From assembly GCA_011065175.1 (NCBI GenBank), contig JAAKFE010000006.1, positions 1-39,018 on the forward strand: a stretch of 39,018 nucleotides of DNA. Direction: 5' to 3'. Shown here piece by piece: positions 1 through 6,461 of this stretch. Positions within the stretch are counted from its first letter, which is position 1, and every line of letters starts with the position of its first letter. The stretch is from Candidatus Anoxychlamydiales bacterium. GTDB lineage: Bacteria; Chlamydiota; Chlamydiia; Chlamydiales; SM23-39. The notes under the pieces were generated by a model. That model was not told the origin of the DNA. It ran no database searches and saw nothing but the letters and a program-made list of their open reading frames with translations. Both the position numbers and the translations under genes were made by a program.

Positions 1-334
1 TTAAAGGTTTATTTTTATTATCAACTACAAATATAAACATTTTTTTCCTTAAAAAATTTTAGGTTTTTCCGATTGCTAATACTTACGAAACAATCCCGGA
101 ACCTAAAAAACCGGTAAAATCCTCTTCGCCAATGTTGGGTAGGCTTTTTTAGCTAGCAGCACCGCTTCTTCTCCCAAAAAGCTTTTAACCACCTGCGATA
201 GAGCTTGGAACTAGAGGGGCATTCCAAGGTATCCTGACCAATCCAACGTAGGCCCTTTTAAGGGCCTAAAGCTAATCAACGTTGAGCTTATAATTACAAG
301 CTCCCGCCTTTAGGCGTGGAGACGTTGACATTTA
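1..334 (+). mobile_element. Probable right end of an IS200/IS605 (TnpB-type) element with omega-RNA-like hairpins
   Basis: This stretch has no convincing gene. It is richer in G+C than its surroundings between about 95 and 330. It carries two compact palindromes: one at about 250-270 (TAGGCCCTT...AAGGGCCTA) and one at about 303-318 (CGCCTTTAGGCG). The second is followed by GTGGAGACGTTGAC. A CGCCTTTAGGCG hairpin close to the end is typical of the right end of IS200/IS605-family elements that carry tnpB, where the same region is transcribed as the guide (omega) RNA. Reading frames at 1-150 contain stops, so any TnpB coding sequence is decayed or lies left of the window. The right boundary, about 334, coincides with the point where murF homology stops. 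The family assignment rests on remembered end sequences, not on an alignment. Confidence 0.5.
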
Positions 335-1166
335 CTAATCTACAAATAGAAATAGCAGCGAGCATATTTTCTAAAAGATGAGTTTCTTTAAACGGAAGTT
401 CTTTTATTTCATATTTTTTTCCTTTTTCATAAAAAGTTTGATTCTCGATCTCTAAATAAAAGTCAGCTTTTTTATCTTCTATTGAATAGCTCAAATAATT
501 TTCATCTTGAAAAATTTTGAATTTTTCTAACCTTTTATTTATTAATTTAATTTTTGTTTTTTCAGACAAAAAAATCTCTTTTTTAGCTTTAGCTAAAATA
601 TCTTGGCTACCCAAGTCTCCTGCGAAGCTAGCTATTTCAGTAATTAAAGCAATATCAGGCGGAGCAATTTTTATAAGTTTTTCTATCTCCCCTACTTCGT
701 CCATAGCCATCTCTAAAACTAAAAAATCAACATTTTTATCCATGTTCAAAATAGCAATAGGTAGTCCTGCTTTTGAGTTATAGCTTTTTTGAGTTTTAGA
801 TACTTTAAATTCAGATTTTAATAGTGAATATATGAACTCTTTTGTAGTAGTTTTACCACTAGAGCCTGTAACCCCTATTATTTTAGCTTTACTTTTTTTA
901 AGGTCTTCTTTTGCAAGAGCTTGCAAAAATTCTAATACATTTTCCACTCTAAGAAGCTCTAGATCAAGGCTTTGCTCATTTATTTTAAAGCTCTTATCAA
1001 TAATAGCTAATTTAGCATCCCTTTTAGCGACATCTTTGAGATAAACATGACCATCTGTTCTTTCTCCTTTTAGAGCAAAAAATACATCTCCTTTTTTTAT
1101 TTTTCTACTATCTATCTGATAGAGAGTTTTTTGCAAATCTAGCACTTTTTTAATTATCTTATCCAT
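294..1166 (-). pseudogene. murF: murF, truncated UDP-MurNAc-tripeptide--D-Ala-D-Ala ligase
   Basis: MurF adds D-alanyl-D-alanine to the UDP-MurNAc tripeptide in the cytoplasm, the last soluble step of the peptidoglycan precursor pathway. The product keeps the N-terminal domain, the ATP-binding loop GVTGSSGKTTT (residues 98-108), the MurF signature SYNSKAGLPIAIL near 129-141, and VLEMAMDEVGEIEKL near 150. MurF homology ends near residue 279 with LLENMLAAISICRLV. The last 11 or so residues, ending STPKGGSL, are read from the adjoining element end. Complete MurF is about 450 residues, so the ligase C-terminal domain is missing and the enzyme should be inactive unless the gene resumes left of the window or a second copy exists. 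The start is the ATG at 1166. The next gene on the right is divergent. Identity as MurF is fairly sure; truncation by insertion is an inference. Confidence 0.8.
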
Positions 1167-1221
1167 CTGATTTTAAGTCTCTTATACATCCAATAAACAT
1201 TAAGAATTAATTAAAAATTTA

Positions 1222-1250
1222 TTGATATTATATTAAAAAATTAGTATAAT
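1222..1250 (+). promoter_or_regulatory. Sigma70-type promoter for the USP-like gene
   Basis: TTGATA at 1222-1227 and TATAAT at 1245-1250 are separated by exactly 17 bases. Transcription would start near 1257, about 30 bases before the ATG at 1286. The surrounding AT-richness raises the chance of accidental matches, but a perfect -10 with optimal spacing next to a divergent gene start is good support. Confidence 0.6.
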
Positions 1251-1285
1251 AATAATAGGATATAATAATAAAAAGATATAATTTT

Positions 1286-3136
1286 ATGACAACTCCATTA
1301 AAAACAGTTTCTCCAGCTAATCCAGCTCCCGCTGCAGGCAGAGACACATCCGCATCTTCTGCTCCAGCGAGCTCAGAAGATTCTCCAAGCACAGTTGCAA
1401 AGATCGGAACTGCTTCTCGAGCTAGTTTTTCCGATGGATCTAGGATTAGTTTTACTGATACATCAGAAACAACCAGATTGAAACCAATTCCCTCTTCAGA
1501 AGGCAAAATTGATGGGGAAAAGTTTGACATTTCTTTAATAATTCCCACTCCTTTTTCTTTTACACCAAATCCTTTAGAAAAATATACTCCAAAAATACCC
1601 GATACTTCAAAATCATCTAAATTCTCTGCTTTTTTCTCTAAATCTTATTACCACATGAAAAAAGGTCTTATAGAAACGGGCCACTTAGTTAAAATAAAAG
1701 ATGGAGCTAGAAAGCTCAGAGAGCTAGTTTATACAAATTTATCCTATGGTCTTTTAGATGAAAAAGAGAAAAAAGTTTTAATAGAAAAATTCAATAAAGC
1801 CTGGGAAGAATATAAAGAAGAAAAAGGATTAGATATCAAAGATATTATTAGTTTAAAGATGAAAATTCCTCTTAAAAAAGACGGAAAGCCTGACTTTGAA
1901 AAACAGATATCTTTTCAAGTAACAATTGTTAAAAGAGGAGAAGATGGAAAGCCCATTTTAACTGAAAAAAAAACAGGAGAAGAGATAGGTAAATATAAAA
2001 AATTTAGTAAATATAAAGGGCAAGGTTTTTTTGAAACTGAAACGATTACATTATTTGATGGGCAAAATTATGAATGGGTTGATTGTTTAAAATTTGCAGC
2101 AACAGCAGTGGAGAGCTGGACAATGGTAGGGTTAGAAAAAAGAAAAACTTATAAAACCTTTGAAGAACTTCGAAATTTAGAAAAAGAGCATGTAGAAAAA
2201 ACACAAAAAACAGAAAAACCTCCTGAAACGCCTACATCAGGGAAAAATAATTGTTGGCTACATGAAATGACTCAAAGAGCTTTAAGAAACAAAGCAATAA
2301 AGACTGCAATAGGAAAAATTAAAGTAGATGATTCTAAAATAACTCATAATGGCAAAAGTTTTCAAAATTTAATTAAATGCTTAAAAGAATGTATTGACAA
2401 ATCCCCCCAAAAACAAAAAGAGGTTATTGAGAAATATGCTCTGCAAATAAGAAAAGATTTAAATTTATCAGAAAAAGGCTATGAATCCTCAGAAGGGACT
2501 TATAACTTTTTAGAAGATTTTCTTGAAATTCAAGGTTTGATTGAACCTTTTGAAATAAAACACATACAAACATTACATACTAAAGAAGATGATGATGAAA
2601 AATTAGAAGAAACACTCGAATCTGAAACTCATTCAATTCAAATCGGATACTCTTCTAAAAAAGAAGAAGCAGTAAACGTCTTACAAGAAATAACTAGCTT
2701 TTTACAAGGGTCAACTGGAGGAATTATTAAGAAAAGAAAAAAAGGAGCGCCTGAAACTGCAGCAGATAAAGAATGGGTAGTTACAAAATCTGAAGTTACT
2801 CTACCAGATAAAAAACCATCTTCAATTACAATTGAAATCGCTGATAAACGTACTCTAGATGCTACATCTATTCCTCTTGGCTTAACGTTTGACTCTTCGG
2901 AATCAACAAAAAAGCTTGTAATTAGCGAGGATAATAATTTCGAATTTAATTATGCAACAATTTATGAAGGAGATGGAAATGGAGGCCATTACTATTCAAT
3001 TTATAAAGAAAATGGCATTTGGTATATCTATGATAATCTAAAAGAACAAACTGAAGAAGCTCGTGTAATCGATTTGAAAGAAGTAAAAAAACATTTAAGA
3101 CATGCTAGTGTTTTAGTTTATGAAGAAAAATCTTAA
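1286..3136 (+). CDS. Putative USP-type (peptidase C19-like) deubiquitinase, candidate secreted effector
   Basis: The 616-residue product starts with about 75 residues rich in Ser, Ala, Pro and Thr, as is common for type III secretion signals, and has no membrane segment. Two boxes resemble those of ubiquitin-specific proteases. The Cys box is SGKNNCWLHEMTQRAL, with candidate nucleophile Cys323 and an Asn just before it. The His box is GDGNGGHYYSIYKENGIWYIYDN, with His568 and Asp583, matching the family pattern G-HY...W...DD/N. The order Cys then His then Asp and the spacing of about 245 residues fit a USP fold. The substrate would be host ubiquitin or a ubiquitin-like conjugate, because bacteria lack ubiquitin. 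Residues 120-320 are Lys/Glu-rich and not recognised. The gene has its own promoter and no operon partner. Chlamydia trachomatis deubiquitinases belong to a different, SENP-like family. The motif reading is by eye; another papain-fold protease is possible. Confidence 0.6.
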   Translation: MTTPLKTVSPANPAPAAGRDTSASSAPASSEDSPSTVAKIGTASRASFSDGSRISFTDTSETTRLKPIPSSEGKIDGEKFDISLIIPTPFSFTPNPLEKYTPKIPDTSKSSKFSAFFSKSYYHMKKGLIETGHLVKIKDGARKLRELVYTNLSYGLLDEKEKKVLIEKFNKAWEEYKEEKGLDIKDIISLKMKIPLKKDGKPDFEKQISFQVTIVKRGEDGKPILTEKKTGEEIGKYKKFSKYKGQGFFETETITLFDGQNYEWVDCLKFAATAVESWTMVGLEKRKTYKTFEELRNLEKEHVEKTQKTEKPPETPTSGKNNCWLHEMTQRALRNKAIKTAIGKIKVDDSKITHNGKSFQNLIKCLKECIDKSPQKQKEVIEKYALQIRKDLNLSEKGYESSEGTYNFLEDFLEIQGLIEPFEIKHIQTLHTKEDDDEKLEETLESETHSIQIGYSSKKEEAVNVLQEITSFLQGSTGGIIKKRKKGAPETAADKEWVVTKSEVTLPDKKPSSITIEIADKRTLDATSIPLGLTFDSSESTKKLVISEDNNFEFNYATIYEGDGNGGHYYSIYKENGIWYIYDNLKEQTEEARVIDLKEVKKHLRHASVLVYEEKS

Positions 3137-3250
3137 ACTTCTGAAAGCAAAAAATCTTCTACTAGAGCAAAAGAAAAGTCAAAACTTGTAAAATCACCTT
3201 CAAATCAAGAAAAACAAATTCTTTTTAATCGATCAAAATATCATTTTTAA
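3137..3250 (+). other. In-frame open tail beyond the USP-like gene's stop codon
   Basis: After the TAA at 3134-3136 the same frame stays open for 37 codons, ending at a TAA at 3248-3250. The peptide is Ser/Lys-rich (it begins TSESKKSSTRAKEKSK and ends NRSKYHF) and resembles the composition of the preceding protein. This suggests the ancestral protein was longer and a nonsense change shortened it, or that the stop is sometimes read through. No ATG begins the tail, so it is not a separate gene. Confidence 0.4.
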
Positions 3251-3350
3251 AAAAAATCATTTATTCCTCTAAAATTAAAATCAAATATATACCTCATAAA
3301 AATTCATTGATTTTCTTTTATAATTAAAGCATAATCTATAACTTAAATTT

Positions 3351-3422
3351 GGTGGCATAGCCAAGTGGTAAGGCGGGAGCCTGCAAAGCTCTTATTCCTC
3401 AGTTCGAATCTGAGTGCCACCT
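3351..3422 (+). tRNA. tRNA-Cys (anticodon GCA)
   Basis: The acceptor arms GGTGGCA (3351-3357) and TGCCACC (3415-3421) pair perfectly. The T arm is CTCAG-TTCGAAT-CTGAG. The anticodon loop CTGCAAA sits on a five-pair stem and gives anticodon GCA. CCA is not encoded. A T-run follows directly, and the rsmI start codon lies 18 bases downstream, so the two may be cotranscribed or the T-run may end the tRNA transcript. Confidence 0.95.
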
Positions 3423-3440
3423 TTTTTTTTTATTATTTTT

Positions 3441-4247
3441 ATGCTATATATTATATCTACGCCAATAGGCAACCTTAAAGACATAACCTATAGAGCTATA
3501 GAGACTCTTAAAAACTGCGAATATATTTTATGTGAAGATACAAGAGTTAGTAAAATTTTACTTGATAGATATCACATAAAAAAAAGGTTATTTAGCTTTC
3601 ATAAGTTTAATGAGAAAAAACTTCAATCAAATATTTTAAAGGATTTGAAAGAAGAAAAAATAATAGCTTTGATCTCAGATGCCGGCACTCCATTAATTTC
3701 AGATCCGGGAGAGAGCCTTATAAAAGCTTGCTATGAAGAAAACATCAAAGTTGAAGCAATTCCAGGGCCTTGTAGCATCATCCAAGCGCTGGTTTTAAGT
3801 GGATTTAAAACTAAGCCATTTCAATTTTTAGGATTTTTACCTAAAAAGACAAGTGAGCTTAATTTTTTTATAAAAAAAATGCTTTTTTTTGATGGAGTAT
3901 CGATTTGTTTTGAATCCTCTAAAAGGATTTTAAAAACCCTAGAAAAAATAGCTTCATTAGATCCTAAAAGAGAAGTATGTATTTTAAAAGAGATGACAAA
4001 AAAATTTGAGAAGAGAATAGCTAATAGAACTGAAGATATGCTCAAGCATTTAAAAAACCACCCTCTTAAGGGTGAATTAGTATTAGTGGTAAATAATGGT
4101 GAAATTATTGACGATCTGAGCATTGAAGAGTGTATAAAGCTTCTTCAAAGCATGTATGGGCTTAGTCTAAAAGAAGCTATGAAAGTCTCATCAAAAATAA
4201 AGAATATATCCAAAAAAAAGATCTATGAGCAAATAATGCTTAAATAA
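3441..4247 (+). CDS. rsmI: RsmI, 16S rRNA (cytidine-1402-2'-O)-methyltransferase
   Basis: RsmI uses S-adenosylmethionine to 2'-O-methylate C1402 in the decoding centre of 16S rRNA. The product (about 268 residues) opens with LYIISTPIGNLKDITYRAIETL and continues with CEDTRVSKILL, the family N-terminal signature. It then has LISDAGTPLISDPGESLI and the IPGPCSIIQALVLSG motif of the tetrapyrrole-methylase fold near residues 105-120, and KGELVLVV toward the end. The ATG at 3441 is chosen because the frame extended upstream to 3414 would overlap the tRNA-Cys acceptor arm, and family members begin with this hydrophobic strand. Length is close to the usual 270-290. The tRNA lies immediately upstream and a small unrelated ORF downstream. 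Confidence 0.93.
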   Translation: MLYIISTPIGNLKDITYRAIETLKNCEYILCEDTRVSKILLDRYHIKKRLFSFHKFNEKKLQSNILKDLKEEKIIALISDAGTPLISDPGESLIKACYEENIKVEAIPGPCSIIQALVLSGFKTKPFQFLGFLPKKTSELNFFIKKMLFFDGVSICFESSKRILKTLEKIASLDPKREVCILKEMTKKFEKRIANRTEDMLKHLKNHPLKGELVLVVNNGEIIDDLSIEECIKLLQSMYGLSLKEAMKVSSKIKNISKKKIYEQIMLK

Positions 4248-4319
4248 TATCTGGATTTAGAGCTTTTTGAATTTATTACTCTCTTTTAGGCATCATAAAT
4301 TCTCTTTGCTTCACAAATC

Positions 4320-4544
4320 ATGGATCCTATTGCCTTTATAAATCTAGAATTAGATGTAGTCCCTATGATACAGCAACCTTCAGTCTCCTCTTCAGAAAAC
4401 AATCTACAAATTCCAAAATTTCCTATGGTTACTTCATTTGCACCTTCAGCTCCATCTTTAGAAAAAGAGCTACAACTTCCTAATGTTCCTACACATGAAC
4501 CTTCAGCGCCATCATTGAAAGCTAAAAAAACGCTATTAAATTAG
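4320..4544 (+). CDS. Hypothetical small Pro/Ser-rich protein with repeated PSAPS motif
   Basis: This is a 74-residue reading frame with no recognisable family. Two related blocks are visible: FAPSAPSLEKELQLPNVPT and HEPSAPSLKAKK, with an earlier SSSENNLQIPKFP resembling part of the first. The composition (Pro, Ser, Ala and Thr, no Cys) resembles the disordered N-termini of secreted chlamydial proteins. It could therefore be a short secreted protein or the surviving start of a longer gene. No clear ribosome binding site precedes the ATG. The stop is followed within 30 bases by a long hairpin. Both existence as a gene and function are uncertain. Confidence 0.35.
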   Translation: MDPIAFINLELDVVPMIQQPSVSSSENNLQIPKFPMVTSFAPSAPSLEKELQLPNVPTHEPSAPSLKAKKTLLN

Positions 4545-4570
4545 AAAGCTAATATTAAAATAATTTTTTT

Positions 4571-4609
4571 TGACATATTCCAATGTTCTTTAAATATTGG
4601 AGTATGTCA
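4571..4609. repeat. 17-bp inverted repeat (long hairpin) upstream of groEL
   Basis: The arms 4571-4587 and 4593-4609 pair over 17 positions around a 5-base loop, with two G-U wobbles in the RNA. The left arm begins TGACATATTCCAAT and the right arm ends ATTGGAGTATGTCA. A T-run precedes rather than follows it on the plus strand, so it is not a textbook terminator. It lies about 145 bases before the groEL-like start and does not match the CIRCE operator (TTAGCACTC-N9-GAGTGCTAA). It may end transcription from the rsmI side, act as an operator, or be a repeat remnant. Confidence 0.6.
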
Positions 4610-4753
4610 AGAGCTATTCATGCAAAAAATTATTATTTCTATCCTAATTTTTAAAACCCCTTGTTGAAAATAAACAAAAAACTATCTAAATTATTCTTTT
4701 ATTAAATTATAAACTTGAAATTTATAAAAATTTTAAAATTTAGGAGTAAAAAA

Positions 4754-6337
4754 ATGTCTTCAAACCCGAAAGAGATTATCTTTGATGAGCAAGCTAGAGA
4801 GAAACTAAAAAAGGGAATAAATGAATTAGCTGATGTTATTTCGGTAACATTAGGCCCAAAAGGAAGAAACGTAGCTATATCTTCTTGGGCTATGCCAAAG
4901 ATCACAAATGATGGAAATTCTGTTATCGATGACATTGATTTAAAAGATGATTTTGAAGATATGGGAGCAAAGCTTGCTAAGGAAGTAGCTCAAAAGATAA
5001 AAACCTCTTGCGGCGATGGCACTACAACAGGAGTTGTTCTTTTACGATCTATCATAAATTTAGGAATGAAACAGATCGCATTTGGAGCTTCTGGAATTTG
5101 TATAAAAAAGGGATTGGAAAAAGCACTTGAAAAAGTTTTAGAAAAAATCGATGAGTTGTCTGATAAAATAAAAAGCGATGAAGATATTAAAAATATAGCA
5201 ACTATCTCTGCATCTGGCGATAAAAAAATTGGTGAAGATATTTTAGATAGTTTTATAAAAGCTGAGAAAAAAGCGAGCATAACAATTGAGAGTGGAAATA
5301 AAAACGAGACTGAAATAGAAATCACAGAAGGATTGGAGATTGAAAGGGGTTATTTAAGTCCCTATTTTTGCACAGATGCTAAAAAGATGATAGTAGAGAT
5401 GACAAATCCCAAAATTTTAATAACTGATAAAAAGATACACACTATTCAAGATATTTTAGTTATTTTACAAACAGCAACTTCTACATCTAAAGAGATTTTA
5501 ATTATAGCAGATGAGATAGATTCAGATACCTTGGCTACTTTAGTAATAAATAATATCAAAGGAGTAATGAAAGTTGCAGCTATTAAAACACCGGGTTTTG
5601 GAAATAAAAGAAAAGATGTTTTAGAAGATATAGCATGCCTCACTGGCAGCACATATTTTAGTGAAGATAAGGGTCTTATTTTAAAAGATGCTACATTTGA
5701 AGATCTTGGAGAATCTCAAAAAGTAGTAATAACAAAAGATAAAACCTTAATTATTGGAGGAACAGGAAAAAACCTTAAAAAAAGAATAGCACTATTAGAA
5801 GAAGAAAAACAAAACTCAAAAGATGATGTTGATATTGATCAATTAGATGCAAGAATTTCAAAACTAAAAGGCGGCGTTGTAATAATCAAAGTTGGGGCAG
5901 CATCGGATAGCGAACTCAAAGAGAAAAGACAAAAATATGAAGATAGTTTAAATGCGACAAAAGCAGCTATTGAAGATGGAATAGTAGCAGGTGGTGGAAT
6001 TTCATTTTTAAGAGCAAAAGATATTTTAGATGATTTTACAGATCTATCAAAAGATGAAAAAATTGGAGTAGCTATTTTAAAACAGGCTCTTTTAGCACCC
6101 TTAAAACAAATAATTTCAAATGCAGGAATAGATTATCATTTGATAATAGAAAAGCTATTAAAAAAGGAAAAATCATTTGGTTTTAATGTAGTTAGTGAAA
6201 AGATAGAAGATTTTTTCAAAACTGGAATTATCGATCCTGCAAAAGTAATTAAGACATCTTTAATTCAGGCTGTATCGATTGCAAAGATTGTACTTTTATC
6301 AGATGCTTTGATTGCTGATGCAAAAGAAGAAAAATAA
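4754..6337 (+). CDS. GroEL/Cpn60 paralogue (divergent chaperonin)
   Basis: The product is a 527-residue group I chaperonin subunit. The nucleotide-binding motifs LGPKGRNVAI (33-42) and CGDGTTTGVV (86-95, with catalytic Asp88) are present. So are the apical-domain segment ERGYLSPYF, and LNATKAAIEDGIVAGGG near residue 405-420. It departs from housekeeping GroEL at several places (for example NDGNSVIDD in place of KDGVTVAKE) and ends ALIADAKEEK without the Gly-Gly-Met tail. No groES is adjacent. Chlamydiae normally carry three groEL genes, the second and third lacking groES; murF nearby suggests the groEL3 lineage. The start at 4754 is preferred to an upstream ATG at 4715 because AGGAG (4742-4746) sits 7 bases before it and homology starts there. 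ATP-site residues are retained, so ATPase activity is plausible; its clients are unknown. Confidence 0.9.
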   Translation: MSSNPKEIIFDEQAREKLKKGINELADVISVTLGPKGRNVAISSWAMPKITNDGNSVIDDIDLKDDFEDMGAKLAKEVAQKIKTSCGDGTTTGVVLLRSIINLGMKQIAFGASGICIKKGLEKALEKVLEKIDELSDKIKSDEDIKNIATISASGDKKIGEDILDSFIKAEKKASITIESGNKNETEIEITEGLEIERGYLSPYFCTDAKKMIVEMTNPKILITDKKIHTIQDILVILQTATSTSKEILIIADEIDSDTLATLVINNIKGVMKVAAIKTPGFGNKRKDVLEDIACLTGSTYFSEDKGLILKDATFEDLGESQKVVITKDKTLIIGGTGKNLKKRIALLEEEKQNSKDDVDIDQLDARISKLKGGVVIIKVGAASDSELKEKRQKYEDSLNATKAAIEDGIVAGGGISFLRAKDILDDFTDLSKDEKIGVAILKQALLAPLKQIISNAGIDYHLIIEKLLKKEKSFGFNVVSEKIEDFFKTGIIDPAKVIKTSLIQAVSIAKIVLLSDALIADAKEEK

Positions 6338-6404
6338 TTTTTTATAAAAAACCAATTTTTTATAAAAATTTTGAAGAATTAAATAAATCTTCAGAGTTTT
6401 TTAA

Positions 6405-6432
6405 TTGACATAGACCATTTTTTTTTTATATG
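6405..6432 (+). promoter_or_regulatory. Probable promoter for the GH13 gene
   Basis: A perfect -35 box TTGACA lies at 6405-6410. A weak -10 TATATG at 6427-6432 follows after 16 bases, giving a start near 6439, about 23 bases before the ATG at 6462. The poly-T stretch between the boxes makes the exact -10 uncertain. Confidence 0.45.
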
Positions 6433-6461
6433 TTTAAGTTAAAAAAAAATTAGGTTTTTTA

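Noticed and set aside
1-334. Structured, G+C-richer RNA: rRNA, tmRNA or RNase P RNA
   Set aside because: No conserved core of these RNAs was recognised on either strand, and the end hairpin and the murF junction fit an IS200/IS605 end better.
1228-1548. Minus-strand 106-codon frame over the 5' part of the USP-like gene
   Set aside because: It is the antisense shadow of a low-complexity Ser/Ala/Pro stretch and has no ribosome binding site.
3414-3440. Upstream start of rsmI at 3414
   Set aside because: It would place the coding start inside the tRNA-Cys acceptor arm and add a nonconserved poly-Phe leader.
4571-4609. CIRCE operator for HrcA upstream of groEL
   Set aside because: The arms do not resemble TTAGCACTC/GAGTGCTAA and the loop is 5 rather than 9 bases.
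4990-5325. Minus-strand 111-codon frame inside groEL
   Set aside because: It lies wholly opposite a conserved chaperonin coding region; its Phe/Ser/Ile-rich composition is typical of antisense shadows in AT-rich genes.
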